The notes: generated by a model from the letters alone, not told the origin. DNA of 64,000 nt from Vibrio tapetis subsp. quintayensis (GCF_030409945.1 NZ_JAUFQV010000012.1:310001-374000); one strand, 5' to 3'; numbered from the stretch's first letter, positions 29,553 through 39,954 are shown. Numbers and translations: made by a program.

Positions 29553-30914
29553 ATGAATCTAAAACATGATTTGAGCTCAATGCAAAGGTTTGTGTTGGGG
29601 TTGTTGTGTACCACTGTCATTGTAATCGGCTTGTATTTTTACTACGGGCAGAGCAAAAGCTTTTTATTGAAGCCTTCCGAGTATACTTTTTATTCGTCGG
29701 ATGACCGTCAGTCGGGCGGCGGTAGTACTTCGTTTATTCGGCTGGCTGATGACCAGAGCAACAGCAATCAAGCGAGCCTTGAATGCGACCTCGTAGAAAG
29801 CAGTTATCGCTGGCCTTATTGTTCTACGTCTGTGTATTTTAATGAAGATAGGAAAAAAGGTTGGGATTTCTCTGACGTCCACACCTTGTATCTTGATATC
29901 GACTACGAAACCAAACAAGAGGCCCCACGGTTACGGGTTTATTTACGTAACTTTAATCCGGCTTATTCATCCGTTGAAGATGAATATACGGTTAAATATA
30001 ACGGAGTAGAATTCACTCCAGGTGTAGGTAATGGTGAAATAGCCATTCCGCTTAAAAACTTCCAAGTCATGACTTGGTGGTTGTCTGATCATGACATTCC
30101 CATAGCACACGCAGGGCCAGAGTTTAGCAATGTAACCTTGTTTGAAATTGCGACTGGGTCCGGTGCTAAATTGGGCGCTCACAATATCACCATTAATAGT
30201 ATCCGCTTTGAGGGGAGTTACCTTGATGGGGAAACGCTGATGTTGGTTTTGTTGCTTTCTTGGGTGGTACTTGCTCTGCTGTATGCAAGAGAAGAGGCCA
30301 AGTATTCAAAATTAGAGATCCAGAGATCCGAAGATAGAGAAAGGCACTTGCAAGCGGTGAATGATAACCTGCGTATACAGAATCACGAAATTTCTGAGAT
30401 GGCACAACGTGATGCACTCACTGGTGCACGAAACCGACATTCAGTGCGTCGTTGGTTAAAAAGCATGACTAAGAACGTTCAATGGGAAAATGGACGCTTC
30501 TCGATGATCTATTTGGATATTGACCATTTTAAAGCGGTTAACGATACGTTTGGCCATCAAGTTGGTGATGATATTTTGCGAGAGTTCGTGATGATTGTAA
30601 CGTCGTCGATCGACAGTGAAGAGCACTTGGTTCGTTGGGGAGGGGAAGAGTTTATCGTGTTTTGCCCTAATTCAACACTGGATCAAGCTATCGACCTTGC
30701 CGAGCGGATACGCCTGAATGTGAAGCATCATATTTGGGTACACGGAGAAGAATTAACGTGCAGTGCAGGGGTTGCTGAAATGGGTGAAGAGCGTATTACA
30801 GAAACCATCGCCCGTGCTGATGAAGCGCTTTATGCCGCGAAACAAAAGGGCAGAGATAGAGTAGAAGTCAATTCTGGCTTAGTTATTCAGAAACAAGACG
30901 TTTCGTTCATGTAG
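29553..30914 (+). CDS. Membrane-bound diguanylate cyclase (GGDEF)
   Basis: 453 residues: membrane segment ~residues 13-31, a ~190-residue beta-rich periplasmic domain, second membrane segment ~228-245, a coiled-coil linker, and a GGDEF domain with active site RWGGEEF (~365) and metal aspartates in YLDIDHFKAVND. It makes c-di-GMP. No RxxD inhibition motif is found five residues before GGEEF. The product could act on the GEMM riboswitch of gbpA in this window. ATG 29553 preferred to a TTG at 29538. Convergent with sanA, 26 bp apart. Confidence 0.9.
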   Translation: MNLKHDLSSMQRFVLGLLCTTVIVIGLYFYYGQSKSFLLKPSEYTFYSSDDRQSGGGSTSFIRLADDQSNSNQASLECDLVESSYRWPYCSTSVYFNEDRKKGWDFSDVHTLYLDIDYETKQEAPRLRVYLRNFNPAYSSVEDEYTVKYNGVEFTPGVGNGEIAIPLKNFQVMTWWLSDHDIPIAHAGPEFSNVTLFEIATGSGAKLGAHNITINSIRFEGSYLDGETLMLVLLLSWVVLALLYAREEAKYSKLEIQRSEDRERHLQAVNDNLRIQNHEISEMAQRDALTGARNRHSVRRWLKSMTKNVQWENGRFSMIYLDIDHFKAVNDTFGHQVGDDILREFVMIVTSSIDSEEHLVRWGGEEFIVFCPNSTLDQAIDLAERIRLNVKHHIWVHGEELTCSAGVAEMGEERITETIARADEALYAAKQKGRDRVEVNSGLVIQKQDVSFM

Positions 30915-30940
30915 CCCTGTCGTGCCACTAAACACTCTTG

Positions 30941-31666
30941 TTACTTAATTTGTGAATGAGTAACTTGCTCAATAATCGGTTCTTTCGGGCCGAGGTATTT
31001 AGGCGCGGTATCTATAATGTACAAATCAAGCCACGCTTTTGCTCGGGCAAGAACCTCCCTCATGCGAACGTATAAACCAGCGCTACCGGACGGGCCTGGA
31101 ACGGCCAAACAGACCGCATCAATTTTGTTGTAGTTGGCAATGTACAACGCGCGTTCGCAATGAAACGCTTGGGTGACAATAACAAAGTCATTGGCATCGA
31201 ATATTTCTTTTGCTCGTATAACAGAATCCAATGTTCTAAATCCTGCATAGTCGAGGTGGATGGCTTCTTCGGGAATATCTACTTTTAATAAATCCCTTTT
31301 CATCGTCCACGGTTCATTATACGAGCGATGAGCGTTGTCGCCGCTGAGCAAAAAATGCGTGACTTTGTCTGCTTTGTATAGCTCTATAGCCGCGTTGATT
31401 CGGTGGCTATAATAGGTATTAAGGCTTCTGCCGATGTATTTACTGGTTCCGAGGACTAAAGCAACATCATGAGCAGGCAGAGAGGCAATGTCTTGATAGA
31501 TTTGTTCTTGAGTTTGCCAGCTCACCCAGCGGTCAATTGCCGCTAAAACGCTCGCAGTCGCTACGACAAGCAGTAGCATGCAGCCGAACAACAATTTGGC
31601 TTGTTTGAGTACTGAAGAGAGCGACAGTCGTTTGAATAAATCACTGGAACGGATCATAAATTTCAT
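30941..31666 (-). CDS. sanA: SanA-type DUF218 envelope protein
   Basis: About 241 residues: an N-terminal membrane anchor (~20-40) and a DUF218 domain with VALVLGTSK near the start, SGDNAHRSYNEPWTM, RTLDSVIRAKEIF and TQAFHCERALYIAN. In E. coli SanA contributes to vancomycin resistance at high temperature, through the envelope barrier. ATG 31666 forms a 4-base ATGA overlap with the upstream DUF3392 gene, so the two are coupled. Confidence 0.85.
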   Translation of the reverse strand: MKFMIRSSDLFKRLSLSSVLKQAKLLFGCMLLLVVATASVLAAIDRWVSWQTQEQIYQDIASLPAHDVALVLGTSKYIGRSLNTYYSHRINAAIELYKADKVTHFLLSGDNAHRSYNEPWTMKRDLLKVDIPEEAIHLDYAGFRTLDSVIRAKEIFDANDFVIVTQAFHCERALYIANYNKIDAVCLAVPGPSGSAGLYVRMREVLARAKAWLDLYIIDTAPKYLGPKEPIIEQVTHSQIK

Positions 31667-31986
31667 ACTTGGCGGTTCTTTTGCGCCCAAATCCCTATGA
31701 ATAAAAACCAAACTATTAAACCAATGGCGAGCATATCATGGCTCACCTGATGGAGTGCTTGATTTAAAGCAGGGGAGGCCTTAACAATCAATAACCCGTA
31801 GCCAAATGCATTAACGAGAATGAAAATCAACGTTCGTATTATAAAGTGATAGCTCGAAAGATTACGACGTAACATACGATTAATATCGGCACCAAACACA
31901 ACTAAGCTACAGGCGATAATAGCTGTGGAGATATCACCTAAATAAGGTGTGAGAAAAGAACCAAAATCAGAAAGAATCGCTAACAT
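31663..31986 (-). CDS. DUF3392 membrane protein
   Basis: 107 residues with three hydrophobic segments (about residues 10-30, 45-68, 82-100). Belongs to DUF3392, a small inner-membrane family of unknown function. First gene of a two-gene unit with sanA (ATGA overlap), suggesting an envelope role. Confidence 0.75.
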   Translation of the reverse strand: MLAILSDFGSFLTPYLGDISTAIIACSLVVFGADINRMLRRNLSSYHFIIRTLIFILVNAFGYGLLIVKASPALNQALHQVSHDMLAIGLIVWFLFIGIWAQKNRQV

Positions 31987-32048
31987 CTAGGGCAAAAATT
32001 CCTTTTAGAAGATTGAATTAGTGAGACCTAGTTATAATACAAAAAAGA

Positions 32049-32070
32049 AAAGCCCCATAGGGGCTTTTTG
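32049..32070. terminator. Bidirectional terminator behind malic enzyme
   Basis: AAAAGCCCC, loop ATA, GGGGCTTTTT; 20 bp behind the maeA stop codon. Confidence 0.85.
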
Positions 32071-32089
32071 TCATAAAATTGCGAAATAT

Positions 32090-33784
32090 TTAAAATGCTG
32101 TGCGCTTATAACGGCGATAAACCGGTTGCCAGAAATATTGCTCTATGGCTTTGCTTAACGCTTCATCGGTAATTTCTAATGCAACACCTTGCTCCATGGC
32201 TTTCTTTGCAACAGCAAAAGCAATGCGTTTAGAAACTAAGTGAATTTCTTCCAGTGGTGGTAGCAGTGCACCATTGTCGTTTTTCGCCATTGGTGAACAT
32301 TCCGCGAGTGCTCGGCTTGATTCCATCAGCATTTCATCGGTGACACGTGAAGCCGATACCGCCAGGACACCAAGGCCAATACCCGGGAAAATGTAACTGT
32401 TATTACATTGGGCTATCGCATAACGTTTGTTGTTATGAATAACCGGGTCAAATGGGCTACCCGTTGCAACCAGTGCTTGACCATCTGTCCAACGAATGAT
32501 GTCGTTTGGTGTCGCTTCTACACGGCTTGTTGGGTTAGAAAGCGGGAAGACGATTGGACGTTCGCAGTTCGCATTCATTGCTTGGATGACTTCTTTGCTA
32601 AATAGGCCCGGAGCACCAGAAACGCCGATCAATACGGTAGGTTTAGCATTCTTGACGACATCAAGCAGAGAAAATCCTGCTTCTTCACTGTCACTTTTCC
32701 ATTGTGTTAAATGGTCATTTTTTTGCATTAAGCGACGTTGGAAATCAAGTAGGTTTTGCATACCCTCTTGCAGCAAGCCCCAACGATCAACCATATAAAC
32801 TTGCGAGCGAGCTTGTGCATCAGATAAACCCTCAGAAACCATTTGAGCGATGATTGCTTCGGCAATACCGCAACCTGCCGAGCCTGCCCCCACAAAGGTC
32901 ACTCTTTGTGCACTTAATTTACTGCCTGCAGCGTGACACGCTGCGATGAGAGAACCAACAGAAACCGCGGCAGTACCTTGGATATCATCGTTGAAACAAC
33001 AAATGCGATCTTTATAGCGCTCAAGCAGTGGCATGGCGTTCTTTTGTGCAAAATCTTCGAATTGTACCAAGGCATCTGGCCAGCGTCGTTGAACCGCTTG
33101 AATGAACTCTTCAACAAACGCATCGTACTCTGCACCCGTAATACGAGGATGGCGCCAGCCCATATACATTGGGTCTGCTAAACGTTGTGGGTTATTGGTA
33201 CCGACATCAAGTACGATTGGGAGCGTATAAGCTGGGCTAATTCCACCACAAGCGGTGTACAGTGCCAACTTACCGATAGGGATCCCCATACCACCAATAC
33301 CTTGGTCGCCCAAACCTAAAATACGCTCGCCATCGGTAACCACAATCACTTTAACGTTGTGGTTTGCGGCGTTGTTTAATAAGTCATCAATGCGATCTCT
33401 GTTGGGGTAAGAGATAAAGAGGCCACGACCACGACGATAAATGTTAGAGAAATTCTCACATGCTGCGCCTACGGTAGGCGTGTAGATAATTGGCATCATC
33501 TCAGTAATGTGATTTTGAACTAAACGGTAGAACAAGGTTTCGTTGGTGTCTTGGATGTTACGCAAGTAAATGTGCTTATCCATGTCGTTTTCGAAATTCT
33601 GATATTGCTTATAAGCACGATCAACTTGTTCTTGAATGGTTTCAGTATTCTCTGGAAGCAAGCCCTCTAAGTTAAAAGAGATTCGTTCAGAGGCACTAAA
33701 AGCGCTGCCTTTATTGAGCAAAGGAGTACTTAGAAGAGCAGGACCTGCATAGGGGATGTATAAGGGACGTTTATCGTTATTCAT
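32090..33784 (-). CDS. maeA: NAD-dependent malic enzyme
   Basis: 564 residues: [14 protein letters not shown] and the catalytic tyrosine/lysine region in [18 protein letters not shown], with [11 protein letters not shown] and the NAD fold [14 protein letters not shown]. It decarboxylates malate to pyruvate. ATG 33784 ([18 protein letters not shown]) matches the usual start and length; the longer frame adds 34 codons of unrelated sequence. Transcribed alone. Confidence 0.95.
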   Translation of the reverse strand: MNNDKRPLYIPYAGPALLSTPLLNKGSAFSASERISFNLEGLLPENTETIQEQVDRAYKQYQNFENDMDKHIYLRNIQDTNETLFYRLVQNHITEMMPIIYTPTVGAACENFSNIYRRGRGLFISYPNRDRIDDLLNNAANHNVKVIVVTDGERILGLGDQGIGGMGIPIGKLALYTACGGISPAYTLPIVLDVGTNNPQRLADPMYMGWRHPRITGAEYDAFVEEFIQAVQRRWPDALVQFEDFAQKNAMPLLERYKDRICCFNDDIQGTAAVSVGSLIAACHAAGSKLSAQRVTFVGAGSAGCGIAEAIIAQMVSEGLSDAQARSQVYMVDRWGLLQEGMQNLLDFQRRLMQKNDHLTQWKSDSEEAGFSLLDVVKNAKPTVLIGVSGAPGLFSKEVIQAMNANCERPIVFPLSNPTSRVEATPNDIIRWTDGQALVATGSPFDPVIHNNKRYAIAQCNNSYIFPGIGLGVLAVSASRVTDEMLMESSRALAECSPMAKNDNGALLPPLEEIHLVSKRIAFAVAKKAMEQGVALEITDEALSKAIEQYFWQPVYRRYKRTAF

Positions 33785-34101
33785 GTGGGACTCGATGGCG
33801 GATAGAAAGTGATGGCTAAGACGAAATAATAACGGTTTGGTTATCGGCTTGTAAACCGAATTAAGCGTATATGTCCTGTAATTCAAATAAGTTTTTATGA
33901 ACTTAAAATAATTTATGAATTTAAACGCAATTAGCTAAGAGTAAAGATCATAAATGGAGAAAGTGCCTGTATACAATAGAGACAGTGCATAGTAAGAAAA
34001 AGACGAATCCCTGCCGAGTAGAAAAGTATGATCGTCGCCGTTGCTATTGCGTTGATGTATAGTAAGTAAATTCGAGAACCAGTCTTTAGATCGTTTTATA
34101 T
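33785..34101. other. Divergent intergenic region between maeA and the helicase
   Basis: Contains both promoters; an inverted repeat CGGTTT (33833-33838) and AAACCG (33853-33858) is a possible operator of maeA. No small gene is visible. Confidence 0.35.
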
Positions 34102-36468
34102 ATGCAGCCAATAGCCTCACTTCCCATCGATGCGAGTAAACAAGAATTCGAGCGCCTTATCACACAACACCACCTTGTGGTCGAGGCTGAAACCGGGTCC
34201 GGTAAATCAACTCGGTTACCCTTGTGGTCAGCGGAATTTGGTCGAGTTTTGGTGATTGAGCCACGCCGAATTGCCTGCACGTCCTTAGCGGAGTTTTTGG
34301 CCAAATCGGAACGCTCTGAGTTAGGGGCGCGCATTGGCTACGCCATTAAGCTCGATGCTCGCTATAACGACAACACACAAGTCGTGTTTGTCACGCCCGG
34401 TGTCGCGTTAAGGTGGTATTCTGAAAATAGGCTGGTGGACTTTGATATCGTGATGGTGGATGAATATCATGAGCGCCGCTGGGATACCGACTTATTAACT
34501 GCACTTTTAAAAAAGCACAATCAGCACCGGATTATTCTTACCTCCGCAACGATAGAGAGCCAGCGATTGGCGAATTATATCGACGCAAAACCCCTGATTG
34601 CAAAAGGTCGAACTTATCGTGTCGATATTCAATACAAAGCCCGAGACGCACACTTATTGCCGGATGTTCGTGATATTGAAAAGCGTGTCTTTGACCAAGT
34701 TGTTGAGCTTCTCCCGACAACCGATGGTGATATGTTGGTTTTTCTTCCAGGTCGTAAGGAAATTCAACAGTGTGTCAGCCTGCTTAATCGAATTGAATCA
34801 CTGATTGTCGTTCCGTTGCATGCATCGGTCACCGATGAACAACGACGCATCGCACTCAATCAACAAACGGGCCAGAAAGTTGTCGTGGCAACAAACGTAG
34901 CTGAAACCTCCCTCACAATTCCTAATATTTCAGTGGTGATAGATTCAGGCCTAGAGCGAAGAACGCTTCAGCGCAATGGCCGTACAGTATTAAGCTTAAA
35001 AAGTATTTCTCAAGCCAGTGCGAAACAAAGAGCTGGCCGAGCAGGGCGTGTGAGGGAAGGAAAATGCGTTCGCTTGTTCGGGGCAAATGCGCCTTTAGAG
35101 TTAATGACACCGCCAGAATTACAGCGAGAAGAATTAACTGAACCCATGCTTGCTTCTGCATGCTGTGGCGAAAACATCGAAGCACTGACCTTTTTAGACT
35201 CACTGCCTGATAAGTCGTTAGTTAACGCAAAGAATCAATTATTAACGATGAAAGCCATCGATGACGCTGGCTGTGCTACCGAACATGGAAAGCGTCTTTA
35301 TCCACTGCCCATTGATGCCCTTTATGCCGATTTGCTCACCCGGTTGCCCACTCGTGCGCTGACAGAAGCCATGGTGGATCTTAGTGCTGCGCTATCGGTG
35401 CCGGCTCGATTGTATAAATTGCCAAACAATCTTGATGACCATGATGATATCGACCAATGGGAACCGCAGCGTTGTGATGCCATGACGCTGATTAAATTGG
35501 TCAGAGGTGACGTACCAGAATGCATGCATGTTGAACCGTTCGCCCTAGTCGAAGCTCAGCAGTTAGCCGAACAGATGCGGGCGGCGCTAGAGTTGCCGGA
35601 GTTGTCGGTTGCTTCACGGTGTCATCGTCAGCAATTGGCTCGTGAAGTGGCATTGTTACATCCTGAGTTGGTGTTCGTTCGACGAGAGAAAAGAAGACAA
35701 GCGTTAGGTAATGGCTATAGTGAAGTCAATGTTGGTAAAGACAGCCGCTTTAGTGAAAAAGCAGAAGCTGCGATTGTGTTAGACCAGCACAGCTTACCAG
35801 GGCGAGGGGTGAAGCAAACACTCAACCTCGCAACCGTTATGATGCCTATCTCTCTTGACGATCTTGTCGAACTTGATATCGGTGAATGGCAACAAACAGA
35901 CACGCATGTGGAAAATAAGCAGGTGATGTCGTCGATGATCAGAGTTTATGCTGGACGGGTGATTGAGCGTAAGCATACCCAAGCAACAGGAAAAGAAGCC
36001 ATCATCAAAGCCTTGAACGCCAATCAGCTTTGGCCTGGCTTTGCTAAATCACGAGAACGAGATATTCACGCGTGGCAATTGTACATTGATTTGGGCTTAG
36101 CTGATGAACCAATCAACCAACTCGAGAAAGACAAAATAACTAAGATCAGTTTTGATGGGTGGATGACAGAACAGCTGAATGATTTAGGCATTTTCGAAAT
36201 GGAGGATTTGGCTTTGTTTGAATCAGACGATTTTTGTTTTGAGGGGATTCCTTACTGGCAGCGTGACGAATTTGAGGTGGCGTACCCAAGTGAGCTGCAA
36301 TTATCAGACATAAAGTTAATAGTAGAATATTTCCCAAAGAGAAAACTGGTGCATGTGATCCATCACTCAGGCTTACGAAAAGGTGATCCCAAGCGTTGGG
36401 AGTTACCCAATTGGAATGGGTGGAGAATTCAATATAAGAAAGCCAGCCGACTGATAGATATCAAGTAG
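34102..36468 (+). CDS. HrpB-like DExH ATP-dependent helicase
   Basis: 788 residues: Walker A ETGSGKSTRLP, DExH box DEYH (rather than DEFH of HrpB or DEAH of HrpA), motif III TSAT, motif V/VI with NVAETSLTIP and QRAGRAGR, then a helicase-associated HA2 region and a distinct C-terminal half ending in an aromatic RWELPNWNGWRIQYKKA. HrpB-type helicases unwind RNA or remodel RNA-protein complexes; the precise target is unknown. It is upstream of pldA, divergent from maeA. Confidence 0.85.
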   Translation: MQPIASLPIDASKQEFERLITQHHLVVEAETGSGKSTRLPLWSAEFGRVLVIEPRRIACTSLAEFLAKSERSELGARIGYAIKLDARYNDNTQVVFVTPGVALRWYSENRLVDFDIVMVDEYHERRWDTDLLTALLKKHNQHRIILTSATIESQRLANYIDAKPLIAKGRTYRVDIQYKARDAHLLPDVRDIEKRVFDQVVELLPTTDGDMLVFLPGRKEIQQCVSLLNRIESLIVVPLHASVTDEQRRIALNQQTGQKVVVATNVAETSLTIPNISVVIDSGLERRTLQRNGRTVLSLKSISQASAKQRAGRAGRVREGKCVRLFGANAPLELMTPPELQREELTEPMLASACCGENIEALTFLDSLPDKSLVNAKNQLLTMKAIDDAGCATEHGKRLYPLPIDALYADLLTRLPTRALTEAMVDLSAALSVPARLYKLPNNLDDHDDIDQWEPQRCDAMTLIKLVRGDVPECMHVEPFALVEAQQLAEQMRAALELPELSVASRCHRQQLAREVALLHPELVFVRREKRRQALGNGYSEVNVGKDSRFSEKAEAAIVLDQHSLPGRGVKQTLNLATVMMPISLDDLVELDIGEWQQTDTHVENKQVMSSMIRVYAGRVIERKHTQATGKEAIIKALNANQLWPGFAKSRERDIHAWQLYIDLGLADEPINQLEKDKITKISFDGWMTEQLNDLGIFEMEDLALFESDDFCFEGIPYWQRDEFEVAYPSELQLSDIKLIVEYFPKRKLVHVIHHSGLRKGDPKRWELPNWNGWRIQYKKASRLIDIK

Positions 36469-36539
36469 TTGGTTCGAAAATTGCTTTAATTCATGTTACA
36501 GATCGAAAATGGACACCGATTGCCGTGTGTGAGTGATTT

Positions 36540-37310
36540 ATGAAATACAAAGTACTGCTTGCTGCGATATTGTCTCCGTTATTGCAGGCCAAAAGTTTGA
36601 GCACCATTTCCAGTTACGAAGACACTTACGTAATTGGAAGTCATACCAGCAGCGTGAACAGAGAAGTTTATCAAAATGGCGGTTTTGATGGGGCGGAGCA
36701 GCTACAACCTTTTGAAGTTAAGTTCCAATTCTCGTTTTCGGTTCCCTTATTCCAGTTGACTTCTAACTCTTCCATTGCCGCAGCTTATACTCAGACATCG
36801 CTGTGGCAAGTAGCGAATAATCAAATCTCGTCTCCCTTCAGGGAAACAAATTATAAACCCCAAGTGTTTGTTATGTATCGTCCAAACTTATTCTTTTTAA
36901 ATAACATCGAGTTTGGTTATAAGCATGAATCTAATGGACAAACCGCGAAGTTATCTCGGAGCTGGGATCGAGCTTATATTGCGTTAGAATTGTTAGACGG
37001 CCCATTCGAATACGGTTTGCAGGCATGGAGTGTCATCGGACGTATCGGAGAGAACCCCGACATTGCTGATTATTATGCACCGTGGGAGGCGTGGACAAAG
37101 CTTTATACAGGCGCAGGTGTATTTGACGCCAGAGGGTTTTATAATTTTGATACCAAGAAAAGTGGCGTTGAACTAGGATACACATTTTATTTTAATGAAC
37201 TGATAGGCATTTATGGACAGGTTTATCATGGCTACGGTGAAACTCTAATCGAATATGATCATAGTCATACGCGGGTTGGGTTGGGCTTGAAGCTCGTTAA
37301 CTGGCAATGA
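36540..37310 (+). CDS. pldA: Outer-membrane phospholipase A1
   Basis: 256 residues with signal peptide (MKYKVLLAAILSPLLQA) and a 12-strand barrel. RETNYKPQVFV, the catalytic His and Ser in GYKHESNGQ, and the C-terminal HGYGETLIEYDHSHTRVGLG are the OMPLA hallmarks, and an Asn completes the triad (in KLSRSWDR-type strand). It hydrolyses phospholipids that reach the outer leaflet of the outer membrane, activated by calcium-dependent dimerisation. Its start ATG is at 36540. Confidence 0.93.
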   Translation: MKYKVLLAAILSPLLQAKSLSTISSYEDTYVIGSHTSSVNREVYQNGGFDGAEQLQPFEVKFQFSFSVPLFQLTSNSSIAAAYTQTSLWQVANNQISSPFRETNYKPQVFVMYRPNLFFLNNIEFGYKHESNGQTAKLSRSWDRAYIALELLDGPFEYGLQAWSVIGRIGENPDIADYYAPWEAWTKLYTGAGVFDARGFYNFDTKKSGVELGYTFYFNELIGIYGQVYHGYGETLIEYDHSHTRVGLGLKLVNWQ

Positions 37311-37720
37311 TCTTTACCTGTGCGTTATTTAACTTGGCTAAAAGCCAGAATTCGGTTGAAGTCACATTACGGTGAAATTGATATTTGCACAGTGAATTAA
37401 TTTCATTACCGAAATACGGTACATCGTTTTCAAAACTGTTCTTATCGTGTTAATTGTTTGGTTTTGTTATTCCCTTTTGGTCGTTTTTATAGTCATAAAA
37501 GACCGATGTCTTATATCGTATTGATATATGCGATGTCATGGCCGATAGTAGTAAAACACTATGAGTTGTCTGCTGATATTAGGGTCTTACCGTCAGTAGT
37601 TATAGCGCAAGTGACTGCATGAATTGATAAGTGTTATATCATTAATTCGTGTGGATCAACGTTCTACGCCCACAAAAAATACTATAACGGGCTTAAGCGA
37701 ACAACATGTCGGGGGGCACT
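37311..37720. other. Intergenic region, no supported gene
   Basis: AT-rich, with no convincing frame, no terminator and no recognised operator. Short inverted elements are present but none exceeds what AT-rich sequence gives by chance. Confidence 0.35.
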
Positions 37721-38104
37721 ATGAATAATCAGCATTCATCGGAAATAGTTTTTGATTACACCACTTTTCTTGGCGCAACATGTAAAAAGAAGTGGACCTT
37801 TTTAGAAGCGATGCAATCTTTCGCGCCAGTCTTTGGCATGCTTTGGAAAGATAGCGTTAACGAACTCATGTCAAAAGAAGATCAATTGTGGGAGCAGGCG
37901 CTAACATCGTTGTCTGCGCAAAACAGTGATGAAGCTAACTTGGTACGTTTGGTTAAGCTTGCTCGCGTGCAAGGCATTGGAAAGCTGACTCTGAAAATGC
38001 CCTATGAATTGGATCTAGAGCTACGTGACTCCATCGGCAAACGAAGCCGTTCGGTTATTACGGAGCTAGAAGACGATAGTTTTACTATCGAGATTGCCGA
38101 GTAG
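37721..38104 (+). CDS. Conserved hypothetical protein
   Basis: 127 residues, acidic, soluble, no signal peptide; begins MNNQHSSEIVFDYTTFLG and has KKKWTFLEAM and a terminal ELEDDSFTIEIAE. I do not recognise the family. A G-rich stretch (GGGGGG) precedes ATG 37721; an ATG five codons upstream is possible. It ends at a strong terminator shared with purC. Confidence 0.55.
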   Translation: MNNQHSSEIVFDYTTFLGATCKKKWTFLEAMQSFAPVFGMLWKDSVNELMSKEDQLWEQALTSLSAQNSDEANLVRLVKLARVQGIGKLTLKMPYELDLELRDSIGKRSRSVITELEDDSFTIEIAE

Positions 38105-38135
38105 CATTTCAAAAATAGAGAAAATAACAGACATC

Positions 38136-38163
38136 AAAAAAGGAGGCTTAGCCTCCTTTTTTA
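38136..38163. terminator. Bidirectional terminator between the 37.7-kb gene and purC
   Basis: AAAAAAGGAGGC, loop TTA, GCCTCCTTTTTT: 12-bp perfect stem. Confidence 0.9.
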
Positions 38164-38190
38164 TTTACTCATCATGAATCTAAATCAAGT

Positions 38191-39294
38191 TTAATCGATT
38201 AGGCCGTAATCGCGGCTCAATACATCAATGATTTCAGCTTTAGGATTGCTGCTCAGTTCAATTTTTTTACCGGTGATTTTCTCTGCAATAGAGGTATACG
38301 TATTGGAGATATCAATCAACGCTTGTTCTGGAAGTTCGTTGTCACGAGCCAGAGCAAAACGCTCATCCATACGGTCTTTATTTAAAAGAATATCTGCATC
38401 TTCAAAATGATTGAGTAGGAACTGACGGAAGCCTTCTTTCGAATTCTCAACAATATTGCCAGCTTGGTACTGTTTTTCATCCCAAATACGAGACGAATCC
38501 GGAGTACCTACTTCATCCATATAGATGAGTTTTTCTTTGCCTTTTGAGTCATGTACGTAACCAAATTCAAATTTGGTATCAACGAAGATCTGTCCAACAT
38601 TGGCCAGAGCGTTGCTGATGACATCAAAACCTTCAGACAGCAGTTTTTCGTAATGCGCAATATCTTCTAACTTAGAAAAGTTAAATGAGGCGAAATTGTT
38701 TTCGATGTCTTGGCGAGTAATATTCACATCGTCGACAGCCGGTACACCAGGAATGCCTTCTAAAATCCCTTTGGTTGACGGTGTCATTAGTAATTCTGGC
38801 AGGGCTTTGTCTTTTTCTAGGCCTTCAGGCATTTGAATGCCACAGAATTCTCTTTCGCCATTAGCGTAAGAGCGCCACATGGATCCAGTGATGTACTTAC
38901 GGCAAATCGCTTCGATCATGACTGGCTTAGCTTTTTGAACGATCCACACAAACGGGTGTGGAATATCTAAAATGTGGCTATCAGCAAGGCCGTTATCTTT
39001 AAATAGTTGGAACCAGTGGTTAGAGATGGCATTTAAAGCCGCCCCTTTACCGGGAACGCCCTTTAGGCCTCCTTCAGCACGCCAAATACAGTCGAATGCC
39101 GAAATTCGGTCACTGATAACCATGATCGCTAAAGGCGCATCAGAGGCGACATCATAGCCTTTTTCTTTGATCAAGCGTTGGCTGTCGGCTTCGGTTAGCC
39201 AATAAACAGAACGAACTTTGCCACTATGGACAGGTTTATCGGTACGAATTGGGAGGTCATCATTTACTGCGAGAACTTGATCGGCGAGGCTCAT
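38191..39294 (-). CDS. purC: Phosphoribosylaminoimidazole-succinocarboxamide synthase
   Basis: 367 residues, the long Vibrio-type SAICAR synthetase. Signatures: [25 protein letters not shown] (ribose/ATP binding), and the DTKFEFG and [12 protein letters not shown] motifs. It joins CAIR to aspartate in purine synthesis. The ATG at 39294 is set by TAGGA eight bases upstream and gives the length usual in vibrios. A PurR-type box lies at 39402. Confidence 0.95.
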   Translation of the reverse strand: MSLADQVLAVNDDLPIRTDKPVHSGKVRSVYWLTEADSQRLIKEKGYDVASDAPLAIMVISDRISAFDCIWRAEGGLKGVPGKGAALNAISNHWFQLFKDNGLADSHILDIPHPFVWIVQKAKPVMIEAICRKYITGSMWRSYANGEREFCGIQMPEGLEKDKALPELLMTPSTKGILEGIPGVPAVDDVNITRQDIENNFASFNFSKLEDIAHYEKLLSEGFDVISNALANVGQIFVDTKFEFGYVHDSKGKEKLIYMDEVGTPDSSRIWDEKQYQAGNIVENSKEGFRQFLLNHFEDADILLNKDRMDERFALARDNELPEQALIDISNTYTSIAEKITGKKIELSSNPKAEIIDVLSRDYGLID

Positions 39295-39401
39295 TGCGAC
39301 ATTCCTATCTGGTATCAAACGTCAAAAAGAGAAACATACCACCATGGCATGTTTGTGATGTAGCGCATGATACCAGAACTGACGATCTCTGCCACACAAA
39401 A

Positions 39402-39415
39402 AGCAAACGTTTGCT
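39402..39415. promoter_or_regulatory. PurR box upstream of purC
   Basis: AGCAAACGTTTGCT is a perfect palindrome matching the PurR consensus AnGCAAACGTTTnCnT, 108 bp upstream of the purC start. It indicates repression by PurR with purine corepressor. Confidence 0.85.
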
Positions 39416-39478
39416 CTTTGTGCTGGTTAATTGGCGATAATACTAGCAACTGCAATTGAAGCAGTTGCTTAGCTTCTG

Positions 39479-39916
39479 TTAATGAAATTGATTTTGGCCG
39501 TTTGAAAGGTAGAGTTCGCTATTGGCATCAATGAAAAAAACTTCACAGCCTAGCTGTTTTGCGCGTTGTTGCAGGTGCTTTTGATCAATGGCAGAAATAC
39601 TCTGGCTCGCGACAACGGCACTGGCGTTTCCAGATTGCATTGCTTTTAACACAATGTCTTTCTCGCTCGATAAACGAGAAGCTTGAATGTGAACAACATG
39701 CTCTGCTGTAAACCTTAACTGTCTTAAACGGCTAGGACGAGGTCTAGGACACTGTGCAGTAAAAAGTACCCACTTTGCTCGGTGAGATAACTTTGCCAAC
39801 CTTGCACTAACTCGTTCGCTTTTAACGAGATCAGTTGAGGCGCTTTTCGTCATCAGGGCAGTGGACACGAAAGCTTGCGAAGTTGGTGTATTTGGTTGAG
39901 CGTTAAGTGAATACAT
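39479..39916 (-). CDS. sulA: SOS cell-division inhibitor SulA
   Basis: 145 residues with the SulA hallmark WVLFTAQCPRPRPSRLRQL and DIVLKAMQSGNASAVVAS. SulA binds FtsZ and blocks division during DNA damage. Start 39916 (MYSLNAQPN) has AAAGGA upstream; the longer frame would run through the operator. A near-perfect LexA box lies 23 bp upstream. Confidence 0.9.
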   Translation of the reverse strand: MYSLNAQPNTPTSQAFVSTALMTKSASTDLVKSERVSARLAKLSHRAKWVLFTAQCPRPRPSRLRQLRFTAEHVVHIQASRLSSEKDIVLKAMQSGNASAVVASQSISAIDQKHLQQRAKQLGCEVFFIDANSELYLSNGQNQFH

Positions 39917-39938
39917 AATTACTGTTCCTTTATACATA

Positions 39939-39954
39939 CTGTATGCATTTACAG
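39939..39954. promoter_or_regulatory. LexA (SOS) box upstream of sulA
   Basis: CTGTATGCATTTACAG: CTG and CAG separated by ten bases, matching CTGTATATATATACAG at 13 of 16 positions. Confidence 0.9.
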
